64,000 bases of DNA from Ophioderma brevispina (lineage: Eukaryota > Echinodermata > Ophiuroidea > Amphilepidida > Ophiodermatidae), in assembly GCA_023653785.1 (NCBI GenBank), contig JAMKCH010044260.1, forward strand, positions 1 through 64,000, written 5' to 3'. Positions 23,020 through 35,773 of the stretch are shown here, piece by piece. The notes beneath the pieces are model-generated. The model did not search any database. It was not told the origin of the DNA and saw only the letters and a program-made list of their open reading frames with translations. Made by a program: the position numbers and the translations under genes. Numbering within the stretch: position 1 is the stretch's first letter; every line of letters starts with the position of its first letter.

Positions 23020-24643
23020 TGCCAAATTATTTAATGTAATGTCATTGACTTTCCTTCCGCTTTTTTAATAAGTCCAAAACAAACATCCCCCGGGGTATAG
23101 GTAAGATACAGGTGATCCCAAAGTGACCGATAGGGGGGGTACTCACTCTCTTAAAATGAAAGAGTGAAAATCACTCTGACTTTCGAGTTATTTTAAATTA
23201 ACTCTATCGAGTGGCTTTTACTCTAAAGAGCGAGAAATGCAACCCGACACCTTCACTCGCGGTTAACAGAACTCACTCTCCTCTTACCGATTGTGTCTCA
23301 AATGCCACTCTTCTTCGGGTTGAATCCCCCTCTGAACTCTTATCGACCGGTTTTAGCTCTAAAGAGTGGAAAATGCTCACTCTTTTTGGAGTGAACTAAT
23401 AGCCAATCGCCGCAAATCGCGTGATTATTTTCTAACATGGCGGACGAGTTAATTGAGACCGTCAGCAAACGGGTGAACGAAGTTGAAATTATGTAGACAT
23501 CATAAAAGCAAAAATTATCTTCACGGGTGATTATATTGTATGTTCGGTCACAAGTTTCAATGAGCATTTACAGACAAAGTGGGGAGCAGCAGTAAATGTT
23601 ATTTACTGTATTTCACTCGTCCATACGGTAGTCTGCGCGTCAGGCTCCGGCCAGGCTAGGTTTACACATGTACGAAACGCACAATCATCCATGTCACGTT
23701 CGGGCATGCTAACCGTAATCATACACGTCATGCATGCCACAATCAGCATGTTCTCACTGAATCATGCCACTGATGCGCCACAATATTCATTCATTCACGA
23801 TGCTATGATTATTACTACACATACAATATACTCACCAAACAAACAAAATTCCTAAAGAATCCCAACTCTATAAGCGTGACTAGTTCCCTCTAAAAAGGAG
23901 TTTCAGTTCACTCTCTCCCTTAGAGTTTATTTTTCACTCTTTATTTGAGTGATCTCACTCTAAAAGCTGCGTCACCTCACTTGCTCTTTTTTGGAAAAGG
24001 TTGGTTTTTTTCACTCTCTTTCGTTTTAAGAGAGTAACCACCCCTCCTCCGGAAGAGAAGTACCAACCCCCCTAACACAACACAGGAACATCACAGACCT
24101 TGATTTTGTACCACTAGATAGCTAATGGGTCCTCCTCTTCCATTGATACCAAAATGAGTACAACCATGCCTAGCATTACGTCACCATGACGTCATAAAGT
24201 TTGCATGTCAGCAAACTGCCATTTCCATAGAACACAACACATTGAAAAATTCAATTTTTTTCGCCAAAAAGGTTAGGACAATATCAGATGTTCATGCGGT
24301 TTTTTGACCTCTACTTGATGGGAACTGACTAGTTTTATATAATGACAATCATTTTAGAAGCTATACTAGGGTGTTTTTGAGGTCGCTAAAAAATTGCGAA
24401 ATCTCCATTTTTTCCTCCACCCCTAATATTCAGTATTTTCCGGTACTTTCCTCACTCTGACGTCATGGTGATAACATAATGGGAATGTTAGTTCTTATTT
24501 TAGTACCATGGAAAGAAGAACTCTAAGCTATCCTTGGTTACTAAAATTTACAGGAATCGGGTGTTCAGTAACGAAATCACAGGGGGGTGGTAACCCACCC
24601 CCCTTCGGGAGTTTTGTTACAAAAAGTTGCTCAGTAACGAGGG
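23020..24643. mobile_element. piggyBac-like MITE, copy A: left end missing, interrupted by another MITE
   Basis: From GTGCCAAATTATTTAATG (23031) to the right end (AACGAGGG then TTAA at 24644-24647) this matches the complete copy at 27303-28087. Differences are mainly small indels, plus one 893-bp insertion at 23142-24034. The left terminal repeat and first ~60 bp present in copy B are absent, so this copy is truncated. Several TGACGTCA palindromes are retained. It has no transposase. Confidence 0.75.
23142..24034. mobile_element. 893-bp MITE with CTCTCTTAAAA ends, inserted with a TA duplication
   Basis: Both ends are inverted: CTCACTCTCTTAAAATGAAA on the left, and a right end whose complement begins CTCTCTTAAAACGAAAGA. 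A TA dinucleotide flanks it on both sides (23140-41 and 24035-36). In the related copy B the same place reads GGTGGTAACCACC without the insert, giving a direct empty-site comparison. The interior has many CACTCTTT/AAAGAGTG subterminal motifs and a short segment near 23405-23495 with a CCAAT box and an ATG-initiated 19-codon frame. TA targeting suggests a Tc1/mariner-type mobiliser, but this is inference. Confidence 0.8.
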
Positions 24644-24647
24644 TTAA

Positions 24648-27298
24648 CTTCTTATATAACGAAAACAACAAAACAATACACACCGGAGCAGCCGGAACAT
24701 GGTTGTATTATGCAATATACCTTTACACTTTTACTTTTTCGGACATAGAGTTTTCAAAATATTCTACAGTAATAATTGCTCGCCAATCATCGTATGCAAG
24801 CTGTTTGGCCGATATCAATGATTATCATGTTTTGAGGAGTCCAAGTATTGAAAATGTCGGATCCGAAACATGATAATCATAAAATCGGATGATTTACGCC
24901 AATAATTTATTGGTCGCACTATGAGTTTTAAAATATTGGGCTCGACTGCGTTTCATTCAATATTTTTGCGACTTATAGCTCGACCAATAAATTTGGGCTC
25001 AATCGATCTAATTTTATATGAATATGAGTCCACAATGTTTATGTAATAAGTGAATTTTAACACATGTGTCCTTTATTTACAATAAAAGCCAAACTCACTT
25101 AAGTCTTTGGCATCATAATATGAACCTGTATTGAATTTATTCTTGAAAGACTGTAACCGGACTGCCTAATTTTAAATACATTGTAATTTTTACTTATTTT
25201 GACACAGGGTATCACAGTCACTTCAACCTACTTACAACACTTGAGTGCATGGGGGAGGGGTCCATGTGGACCCAGGATTTTGTTTTCGCGCGCCATGTTT
25301 TAACGCTCAATTATTTCGCCCTAGATTTTATGTAATTGCCTAAATATCAGTTGCGCATGTTTTGGTGGAAAAAAATCAAATCGGCCATGGTGTTTTTATA
25401 CTAATTAGCATAAATAAGTATTTTGGTGGCGTTATTCAAAATTTGTTTGCCCATTAAATCGTACTGGGGTGACCTTTTCGAATTTTTATTTCAGCAATGT
25501 AATTGTATTTATATCCTACTATTATGAGCCACATTTTATGGAAAAAATCCGTCGGGAAAGTCAATTTTCATTTTTCGGCAAGGAAATTGCTACGCATCAC
25601 AAAAATCGGATTTGGGGCCGCCATTTTGAATATGTACAACCGATTTCCATTTTCCTGTTATGTGGTCGTGTTCAATGACCAGAGTTTTGGCAAAACATTC
25701 AAACGGCAAAGCGGTTTTCAGAGGGGGTCGCTCCACTTGGACCCCCTTCTGCACCAACGAGAGTGCAAAAGACCTTAATCTACTTTATCCTCTGTTTTTT
25801 TAAAGTCATGTATGAACAATCCAAACATTCCATAATTGATCTTAATACAAAGCATTACAGAAAAAGATCCAAACCGTTAAAAATATAGTCAACATTCTTT
25901 AGGCACAAAGAAAAAAATCTTACTCTCAGTGCTACCGGTGTATGATGGTCAATATATGCACACTCAAACGTTGAAATGCGAATTTTAAAAATTAAAGGGG
26001 CATTTCGTGATCCACAACCCCGTCCCCCAGACTTAAAAAAATTGAGCTTTTTATATCATTTAAACCGTTAGCCTTAGTAATCTATGTCTACCTAATCTTA
26101 CGTGTACATTCGGTCGTATCTGTACGGAATTCGCAATTTTGTATTGTACAGAAATTACAACACAGTAGCCTATGGGACCGTGGGAAACAAGCATTTGCTC
26201 ATAACACAAAACCGCAAGATTGGAATCAACTCAAATTTTGTGAACACGCTATTCTCAAGGATAAATGCACCTTTAACATAGAGCCATTTATTTCTCTTAC
26301 AGTTATTATTGATCTTTGTTTAGTTTTACTGAAATGTAGTACCAGATATGTACCATATTATTTTTACTCACCTGCAAAAAAGACATCACTGAAATAGTTT
26401 TAATCTCAAATATTTGACTCAAATTGCTTCAGCCGTTTGGCATAAAAAGTGTTTCAAAATGCCCCATAAAAGCTACATGGTATTTCAGATCAATCTATGC
26501 TTTAATACCACAAAATAGACGGGCCTCATAACAGTGCGAACTGATATGGAATAATTTAGGCAAAGACAACGCAAGAGACGCAGCGTGTATATTATGCGTG
26601 GCGCGCGCGATTCTGTGCAAACGCTCGAGTACGTTTGGTTTACTTTTACGCGCGGAATGATAACCACCGAATAATGTCCGCCTTTTTGGTGGTAATCAAA
26701 GTATAGTTTGATGAATTTATACTGGCAATTAATTAAACCAACAGAGATCACAGGGAAATTATTATAAACAATACGTGTCTACTTTTGATAAATACATTAT
26801 TTAGTAATGTGTTAAATAAAACACCTAGTAGCACACAAGTTCATGTGTCAGAGCCTATTTGTATTATGTTCTCTGGTTTCAATACATTTGAATAAATTGT
26901 TGTCCTATCAACATTAAGAGTGTGAAGGTCAATATTGATTCTGTCATTAATCAACCCATTTTGCTGTGTAAAGAAAAGAAATTTACGAGAAACAACTTTA
27001 ATTCTCGCAAATTTGTTGACTAGAATCTTTACGGTACCCGATTCTCGGATTCACGTCGAATTTGCAGCCCTGTTGTTGGTGTTATAACAGTTTGAATACA
27101 AAATCATTGAAAAAACAACGCCTTTAATAATAAGGTAAGTACATTTCTGACAATTCGGCTACTTAGTAGACCTATTAAAGGCACTATCATCAGTGATTTA
27201 CTCAGGGTTGTGTTTTGGAACTAGCCAGGGATGGCGTGGTAGCCTGATCACTCAACCCATTTTTCCTTTAACCAGAAAATCAATTATGACAATGAAAC
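24648..27298. other. Anonymous spacer
   Basis: No gene could be supported. Small inverted repeats occur: GATTATCATGTTT/AAACATGATAATC at 24820-24880, and CCAATAA/TTATTGG motifs around 24900-25000. A G-rich patch, GGGGGTCGCTCCACTTGGAC, lies near 25725. A lone terminal end of the TTAAAGGCACTATC family sits at 27175. ORFs at 24508-24873 and 25469-25778 run through repeats or have no domain. Confidence 0.5.
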
Positions 27299-27302
27299 TT
27301 AA

Positions 27303-28087
27303 CCCTCGTCTACCGAAGGGGGGGGGGTGGTTACCACCCCCTTCAGGTTTTTTCCGGTTGCTAAAACCCCTTTTTTGGTGCCAAATTATTTAATGTAATT
27401 GTCAATTGACATGTTCCGCTCCTTTTAATCCAAAAAAACAAACATCCACCGGGGTATAGGTAAGATACAGGGTGATCCCAAAGTGATGGATGAGGGTGGT
27501 AACCACCCCCCCCTTCGTAAGAGAAGTACCAACATGCCTAACCCAACACAGGAACATCATAGACACTTGATTTTGGTACCAATAGATAGCTATGGTCCTC
27601 CTCTTTCCATTGATACCAAAATGAGTACCAACATGAATAGCGTCACAATGACGTCATAAAGTTCGCATGTCAGCAAAACTGCCATTTCCATAGACACACA
27701 CAGTGAAAAATTCAATTTTTCGCCAAAAAAGGTTAGGAAAATCAGATTTTCATGCGTTTTTTGACTCTACTTGATGGGAAATGACTAGTTTTATATAATA
27801 ACAGCATTTTAGAACTATAATAAGGTTTGAGTCGCTAAAATTGCGTAATATATCAATTTTCCACCCTATATTCAGTATTTTCGTACTTTCCTCAACATAT
27901 GACGTCATGGTTGACGTCATAATGGGGATGTTAGTACTTATTTGGCTACAATGGAAAGAAGAAACTCTAAGCTATCCTTTAGTACCAAATTTACAGGAAT
28001 CGGGTGTTCAGTAACGAAATCACAGGGGGTGGTAACCCCCCCCCTTCGGGAGTTTTGTTACAAAAAAATGGCTCAGGTAGACGAGGG
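27303..28087. mobile_element. piggyBac-like MITE, copy B: complete, 785 bp, TTAA target duplication
   Basis: The ends are CCCTCGTCTACC and its exact complement GGTAGACGAGGG, each bordered by TTAA (27299-27302 and 28088-28091). TTAA duplication plus CCCT-starting ends is the hallmark of piggyBac elements. The interior holds palindromic GGTGGTTACCACC blocks, TGACGTCA palindromes at about 27651, 27900 and 27914, and no ORF for a transposase, so it depends on one elsewhere. Short ORFs at 27193-27393 and 28004-28207 cross the ends and are meaningless. Confidence 0.85.
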
Positions 28088-28106
28088 TTAAAGTCATATC
28101 AACAAC

Positions 28107-28260
28107 TTAAAGCGCACTGGCACATTTCACAAAATATGAAATTCCTTCATTTGCTCTCAAATGATAGTCTAGGCCATTTAAAGAACAGAAATACATTTTA
28201 CACATAAAAATAACATACTCAAAAACAGATAGGGAGGTTAATAAGAGGTTAAAGACATCC
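28107..28260. repeat. Fragment of the TTAAAGCGCACTGGCACATTT repeat family
   Basis: About 150 bp matching 34367-34520: the same start (TTAAAGCG-CACTGGCACATTT) and shared blocks such as AAATATGAAATT, TCTAGGCCATT and TTAATAAGAGG. The match fades after about 28250, so this copy is partial. It lies only 16 bp beyond the piggyBac-like MITE. Confidence 0.65.
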
Positions 28261-28863
28261 AGATAATTTGTAGACCATTGCGGATTTGAGCCAGAACCAG
28301 TCGAAGCTGTTCCAGGAAGGAGAGAACATCGCACACGAGTCCGACGTAAGGTCACGTTCTGGATCACCGACTTGTGACTAGGTGGCGAGTAAAATATGAC
28401 CTTACTCGGTTTTCTATTCATATTTTGACTGGAAAACAAGTCAATTGACCAAAAACAAGTCATTCTAACCAGAATCTTGTTAAATATGACTATATTCTGA
28501 CCGATTTTTACCAGATTTTCCAGTCAAATTTGACTAGAAACACAGTGTAGGAATCATATTTTTGGAATTCTTATGAATACACGGACAATAACATGATTGG
28601 ACAATTTATATTGTTGTCACCTGTATAACCTTAAACTGACCCTATTGAAAAAAAGTTGCAGCACAATTTAAGAGTAGTAACTGCCCAACAGAGACTTTGG
28701 GGGTCTATACTAATAAAACATTTGAGTCTCACGGACCCAGAGATAATTTGCCATTTATAGTAAAACGCAAACGGTGAAGCTAGTATAGAGAGCATAACTT
28801 GCTTTATGAACCAAACAAGACTCAAATAAAACAAAAATAATAATCTGAAAGTTCACTGAGGAG

Positions 28864-29242
28864 TCAGTTGAGTTTGGAAGTCTTCAGTTCACTCTTTAAA
28901 GATGATATGTCTACATAATAGACCTTTTCATACCAGTCACACAGTGCTTTGAACAAATGGATCCACTGCAGGCATGACATAGTATCACATAGATTTACTA
29001 CTTGAGTTTCGCGAACGGACTCCGGGTTTCTTTGCGAGATCCATGTGAGAAGAAATGCTTTCAGACAGAGCAGGGGCAGATATTCAGTACAGTCACATTT
29101 TTTGTACGCAGTGAGCAGAATTTTGAAAGCCATGCGTTCGTCAATCTTGAACCAATGGGGTTCGTGACATCCGCGAGATCTCACAATGCCTGTTCATTGT
29201 TACTAATCTTGCGGCAGCGTTTTCTACAAGCTGCAGTCTTGT
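28864..29242 (-). pseudogene. 3'-terminal fragment of a CR1/Jockey-like LINE ORF2
   Basis: On the minus strand the start reads LQLVENAAARLV, the conserved block after the RT domain in CR1/Jockey/RTE LINEs. In a second frame, 'PHWFKIDERMAFKILLTAYK' matches the 'LHWLPI..RI.FKILLLTYK' block, and 'DISSLKSELKTSKLN' resembles the usual ORF end (SFK..LKTHLF). One frameshift separates the first block from the 106-codon ORF 28864-29184. This looks like a 5'-truncated insertion, the common fate of LINE copies. Confidence 0.75.
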
Positions 29243-32200
29243 AATTTGCGACATTAAGGTAAAGAAAGAAGGTTTTTGCAATCCAACCTACTGACAGTCG
29301 TGTACTAAAGTAGTAACTAAACGCACATTTCAATTTTACAAAGACCAAACTAACCAGCACAACAAATGTTTCCGATGTATTGCGATAACTGAAACGTACT
29401 GTCCAAAAGATCGCCTATGTCTTTGGGTGGCATCAGATGTGTTGATATTATGCATCACCTATGCTGAATTCAGGTAACGCCGATGCATTACGACCCCCGT
29501 GAGTAGTTTTTTTTTCATTTTCTTGCTTTCTTTTTATGGCCACGTCACACCATTACGCTCACTACGCAATTCTCTAGCGATGGGACACAGCGCACCTATT
29601 CCGTATCAGCAATCGCTTTAATTGGCCGGCTATTCTTAGACATCGCTACGTGCATGGGACTCCCTAGCAGCCAAAAGCTTTGTTGTTAAAGGTGCACTGC
29701 AGTGCGATTAGCTTGCACAAGGAATGAAAAAAAAAACGTGTTTAGCCGGTAACTGGGATATCGCGAAATCAACGAATCAGGGGGTCAATCTGATGTTTAG
29801 AAAACCGGTTACTGACAAAAAAAAGACCCAATTAGCTTACTAGTTCTTGTAAGCCTGACATGTGAATGAATGGACAGCAGTAATCGAGAATTGAGCAAGC
29901 CTGATAAGAGCTGATGATAACTGAAAAAAATGCTTGCAGGGATCGTATTTTTCACCGTTTTTTTTCGTTTTTTTTTTCCAAAAATAAACCTATATTATAA
30001 ACTAGTCAGCTAATAGACAATTTAGTTAAGAATTATTTTGGTGCGAAAATCGCGTTACGATAGGACAAGCATTTTTGCGCAATCTCCAGTGTACCGCAAT
30101 ATACAAAAATACGAATCAAGGACTATCTGACACTGTGTGTACCTGGAGTTTCCCACGCTCACCCGCCGATTATGATGTGGTTGAAAACTCCTAGCGGCAG
30201 TTGAAGATTTGCCAAGGTTTGCAAATTCAACAATGGCTCGGCCGCTTGTGTCCCAAGCGGACATAAATGCGTGTGGACCGACATAAACCATTCTTGATAG
30301 TTTTTACTTCCTTTATTTTAATATTTATATCTATATAGGGTAATTCAAAAATAACAGGATTTTTTACCAGGCCCTGACTCGTTATTTAAATCCACCAAAA
30401 AAGGATCATAAAAATAACTTTCGACATTCGTACGAAAGTATAGCCTTATTTCTGTTCGAAGGAATTGGCGGAGAAAATAGTGCGCCCGTAAAGCACGGAG
30501 TGATGCCAGTGTTTAAACCGTACCCAAGGAGAACATTTAGTAAACAAAAGGAAAATTAGTTTTACAAGTCTTATTCAAAGCTCCAAAATTTGCATTGACT
30601 TGCAGAGATCATCAGGATAGTAAATACGATAAGGTCGACAGAAAGTTAATTTACTCACATTTTTTGGAGTAAACGTTTTCGCGATCTATTTGATGGTCTC
30701 TTGTACGAACGAAGTAATTGATGATTAGAGGAGGTGTTGGTGTTATATAAGTGGTTATTTCTAGAAAAACCTCTGGATCAAATGGTCTTATCCAAATTTG
30801 ATTATATCCAAATTTGCAGGTTTTGCCAAATGCTTAAATTACAGTTCTCATAGTTTGGTCTTCATCACGTATACTTTGAGTTCAATACTTTATTATAAAT
30901 TATGTCCCCCAAAGAGAGTACAATGCTTTAGATAGTGTATATCCAGCATTGAAATCGGCAAATATAAAAATCAAGATAATATTTTTTAACAACAAAATAT
31001 CCAGCGTAAAAGTTAATGAGGCATTTTCTCTCTTTAACCAAATAATGGTGACTGTATATCAAGAATACAATAAACAGTTCGGATAATCAGTTGTATTATA
31101 TGTTTTGTATTTTACATAGTAATCGTAAAGGGAACCAACGTTTGTCAAATAAGACTGAAACAGCTGACTAAAGCTTAAAAATATATACAAGCACCTAAAG
31201 GGTTACTGCAAAATCTACGATGCTATATATAAGTACAAGTGTTGGAGTAATTTTCCTTGGCCTTTGTTCTTTTACTTTTTCATTTATTATTAATTTGTGC
31301 ATACACATATAAGAATCTGAAAGAGAGTTACTATATTTATAGGAGAATGCAATACGGTTCAGAATATCTGATTGAAAAATTGTCTCGAAACCAAGAACGA
31401 GTTAAATCGCGCGTAAAAAATATTGAATAAACGCACAGGTACAATCAGAATTGAGTATACCTCTGTAGTAGTGACAATTTCGGGTACGGGATTTGGTGAG
31501 GACTTACCGGTTTCCCACAATTCATAGTAAAAACGTCCGGAAGATGCCACAAAAACGTAAGTACGCATGCGTATTAACGGGTTTCGAATGCTGAATTTTT
31601 TAAACCAAAGGTGAACAAATGCAAATGTACGTGAAGGTAGCGTTTCACATGTAATTAGTGATACAGAAATGTAGAGCAGTATCACCGGAAACATCAAAAT
31701 AAGTGAACGCGAAATGTCAAAATTGGCGGCAAAAGGTGAGATTTTTGGTCCTAATGTTGCCGTCTGTCTGATGAAAATACCGCCATTTTGAATTTGAGAC
31801 GCATGCGTGCAGTTTACTTGCCGTGGTGTGATGTCATCTTTATATTTTTACTATGAATTCTGGGAAACTGGTAGGTCAATAATACACTGCATATAATAAA
31901 CATCCTGTATTTTTTTCCAACAGTGAAGAGGACTACTTTATAGATTTGTTTTTGTGCAGAAGTGCTCCATTTTGTGTTATCGTCTTATCGAACTACATCG
32001 TACGCAGTTCCTTTTCTTTCTTATATTTCGACGTTCTCAACCAAAATACGTTGGATAGTGCACAGGTGTTAGTACTGAGAGAGAATTGTCATGCTTTTTT
32101 TTTTACTAAGATGAGAATATCAAACAGATCAATAGAACGTTCAGTGGTCTCAGGAACACGGTAAGGTACAGGGCGATCAACATAAAAGCGAAATCCAAAA

Positions 32201-32430
32201 ATAAATAACTGTACATATACTTCATATTAAAAAATATACAGAACAAAAATGAATTGTGCAATTGGAAGCTCGTTTGTTAAATTACTTTCAGGTAAGAATA
32301 TTATGTCAAAAGATTTTTTTATCATTATACAATTACTAGGCGGTCACCCGGCTTTCACGATTACCTGTTATAGAAACTATAGATACTATCGAAATCGTAT
32401 AGATACTATCGAAGGTCATATCTGATGTCT
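29243..32430. other. Anonymous spacer
   Basis: No supported gene. The stretch 29460-29720 is richer in CpG and GC than its surroundings and contains the palindrome GTGCACTGCAGTGC near 29690; it could be an unannotated promoter or an old repeat. The minus-strand ORFs 30055-30291 and 31359-31697 have no recognisable domain. Confidence 0.45.
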
Positions 32431-32439
32431 TTGCTTTGT

Positions 32440-33500
32440 AAACATGCTTAAAATTCAAGATGGCAGCCACAATGGCCACCTTCAAAGATCTCAAAATAAA
32501 TCAAAACGTCATACCTATCTGTAATATATTATTTAGCATATACCAGAAATTTACGATAAAAGTGTAAAAAGTACGAGATATGTCTCTAACCATTACAAAA
32601 TCATACTGTATTTGGCATTTTTATTTGCTTAAATATACATACCTTTAAGATGGGGTCAATGTATTACTAATATATGGCACTTAACAGGTTTTAAAGATCC
32701 TGAAATATGCCCATATTTGCCGCAATATTGAATTTTATGCAAAGTTAATAAAACAAATATCTTAAGTCACACATTTGTTTTTAATTTCATCATTATTTTT
32801 GGTTTACGTCCAAAAAATACAGATAATACTGCTATGGCAATGGATTTTCAAATATCTTGAAGGTGGCCATATTGACCTTTATTTTGAATTTTAAACATGT
32901 CTAACTTTTAAAAATCAAAATGTCATAAGCTTTTAATGTTCAAAGCAATTTATCTCATACTTTTAATAAACAATTTTATAGTAATTTGTGGATGATATAA
33001 AATATATAACAAATAATATTATAAGTTCAAAGACATACAAGGTGGAGTTTCTGATGGTCAAACATTTATTTAGTAGTTCTTGGATGATAGGTATATGGCA
33101 ATAAAGTTTAAAGGCTCGAAAGGTGGCCATTTTGAAATATGAGAATGTTGAAACAAAAATGCCAGATATGATTTTATATTAAGGAGAAAGACATATTTCT
33201 CTACTTAATTTACACTTTTCCTGTAAATTTATTTTACAGGAAAAGTTTTTAGTTGTTTGAAGGTGGCGATATTGGCGGCTATCGTGAATTGTATGTTAGG
33301 AAAACAAAACTGCTATATATGGCTTTCTAATAGCCAAGGCTATATTATCTCATATTCATTCTTTTCTTTAATGTTTTTGGATTATATAACCAAATATATA
33401 TTTATTATTTATATTACAGATATATGACAATTTCTAGGTTTTAAAGGTCCCAGAAGGGGGTCATGCATATTGGTTACCACCTTGAATTGGAGCATGTTAA
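32440..33500. repeat. Diverged tandem repeat with GGTGGCCAT motifs
   Basis: Related blocks recur at roughly 150-250-bp spacing. AAGATGGCAGCCACAATGGC is near 32458, AAGGTGGCCATATTGACC near 32861, AAGGTGGCCATTTTGAA near 33119, AAGGTGGCGATATTGGCGG near 33262, and a weaker one lies near 33450. Phrases such as 'ATGTTAATGAAACAAAAATACC' and 'TATTATCTCATA' repeat between them. It is too diverged to define a precise unit by eye, and nothing is coding. Confidence 0.5.
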
Positions 33501-33521
33501 TGAAACAAAAATACCATTTAA

Positions 33522-34245
33522 AGGCACTATCAGTGATTTGCTAAATGAGAAAATCGAAAAAAATCATCAAAAATCAGATTTCTGCATATGTTTGTAACAA
33601 GTATAGGTACCCTAACCGACCCTACAAGTGATAAGACGAAAAGCAACCTAATGAGGACAACATCGGGCATTTTAGTCATTACTGACACTTACGGACACTT
33701 ACTACAACACGTAGTTGAATGGAGATCATAATCTTTGAACACTGTTGTTTTCTTCCTTTCCTGTCATTTTTTTCAGTTGGAAAAAAATACTTATGAGAAT
33801 TCTAGAGACTTATCCTTTACCTAGAGACTTCACCTTTAAAGAGACATGAGGAGATTTCCAGAAAGAAGCGCCCCCAATTTTTCTCGAACCTAGGTTTTAC
33901 ATATTTGGAATGCTTACCAATGTATTAGATTACACCTGAAGTGAATAAGCCGAATACACCGTCTTTATGTAATAAGATGATGATTAGTAGTTTCTGTCGT
34001 GCACGACAGAAAGTCAAAGCATGGTTTTCTATGGGGAACGATTACGATAGCAGGCAAGGTTTGCGGTTTTCTTTTGCACCTGTTTGTCCAATAAACCTTC
34101 CAAACGTTCTCGGTAGATGATCTACAACCGATCCAGTGAAATTTGAGAGAAATTCATATCCTAAAAAATCTCCTCCTGACACTTTAAGCTATTCCTGTTA
34201 ATTTCAAATATTTTGACTCTTTCGGATAGATCACTGATAGTGTCT
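33522..34245. mobile_element. TTAA-inserting MITE, family AGGCACTATCAGTGAT, copy 1 (724 bp)
   Basis: The left end AGGCACTATCAGTGAT follows TTAA (33518-33521). The right end ATCACTGATAGTGTCT is its complement with one change and is followed by TTAG, a one-base-altered TTAA. A second copy of almost equal length lies at 62815-63545 in the opposite orientation, with matching internal blocks (CACTGTTGTTTTC, CACTTACGGACACTTACTAC). A lone end lies at 27179, and an internal fragment of the family seems present near 61690-61800. No transposase ORF. Confidence 0.8.
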
Positions 34246-34366
34246 TTAGGGTCAAAGGCCTATGGAACTCTTTTATTTGCCCATCTCTCTCCGCCATTCC
34301 GGGTCCATCGTTACTTTTAAGAAAGCACTGAAATTTTCACCTATTTCCAAAGAGTTGAGCACGTCC

Positions 34367-35773
34367 TTAAAGCGGCACTGGCACATTTTCAGAAAATATG
34401 AAATTTCTTGAATTTGTTCGCAAATGATATTCTAGGCCATTGGAAGAATAGAGATATATATATTTTACACATACAAATAACATACCCCAAAATAGAGGTC
34501 ATTAATAAGAGGCTATAGAAATTGTAGGCTAACTTTTAGTTTTAAGTTTGCCGTAACTTTAATCAACAAATGTGTCCATTACATGAATATCATAGACTCG
34601 TACTCATTGATATTAACACCACAAAGGTCACAGACCGGCCAAAACAAGGTGCATGCCGTGAGAATCAACTCTAGCATGTGTTTTCTTGTGTTAAACACCA
34701 TTTCCGCGTCGTCTGCTGAATTAATGTCACCGGAGTCATTAATTATAAAATCGTTCTGTTTACCCATAAGCGCCTTGATTTAGACCACGGAAACATGGAT
34801 ATAAATACTGGAATCATTCCTCTACCAGTCTTAGAAACCGGGATATGGACAAAAGCGACTTTATTTGGCGGCCATTTTGAACTTTAATATGGCCTCCAAA
34901 CCAAATGATCTGATGTTGTTATCAATGATCTTATTGGATTCCTTGACCCATTAAAACGTGTTTTTAGACACCAGAATCATGCTTCTACTAGTCTCAGAGA
35001 CCGAGATATGAGGAGAAATTTGAATTTCAATATGGCCGCCATAGGGGAATTTTAAAAAATCCCAACATTGATTTTGTTATTTGGTGAACCATAAGCTTTC
35101 AGAAATGTATAGTTTTCCTAATATCCATAAAAAACCAACGTTACATACGGAACCTGACTAATAGGGCAAGCTATACTTTCCTGAAAGGTGACGAATATGT
35201 ACTTTTTAACGCATATCGAACCTTTTTGACTCCTGTATAAACCTTACCCCTTCAAAATACATATTCCACTGCTTTGAATATACATGTAAAATTTTGATAT
35301 GCCGTTCTTAAAGGTTTTCATAATACTGTTCTGGAGAAAATAATTCTGTTGCACTTAGTTTTGGGTTAAGGCATCGTTTGTCCTAATTTGATTGGCCTAT
35401 AACATGTGTGCTCACAAAAATAGTCATCAGAAGAAAATTAAGTGGAAGACAAGCCATGACATGTTTTATATGAAAGATAATTGGATAAGGATTAATTTAA
35501 GACTCATAAAATTGAAGGAAAAAATTGTCTTTGTTTCAAAATCCACAAAATATAGGAATATTGGTCAAAAATCCAAAATGGCGGATATGCAGTAAATGAT
35601 CAGGTCCGTACACTGTGATAAGGGTATTGAATGCTGTAGCTGTATGCGCATGTCAGTAGACCAAGTGCCAACTTGTGTTTGTAAACGTTGATGTCACATC
35701 ATCTATAGGCGTGGTTGTAGTTGGGGGTGTAGGTTACTACTCGAGTAGAAATCTGACCCAGTGCGCTTTATAA
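34367..35773. mobile_element. ~1.4-kb element with TTAAAGCG(G)CACTGG ends
   Basis: The left end TTAAAGCGGCACTGG (34368) faces CCAGTGCGCTTTATAA at the right (~35758-35773), an imperfect inverted pair. The first ~150 bp are shared with the fragment at 28107. The interior contains GGCGGCCATTTTGAA and ATGGCCGCC motifs and short ORFs without domains. The pairing of these two ends into one element is inference from the terminal match. Confidence 0.5.
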
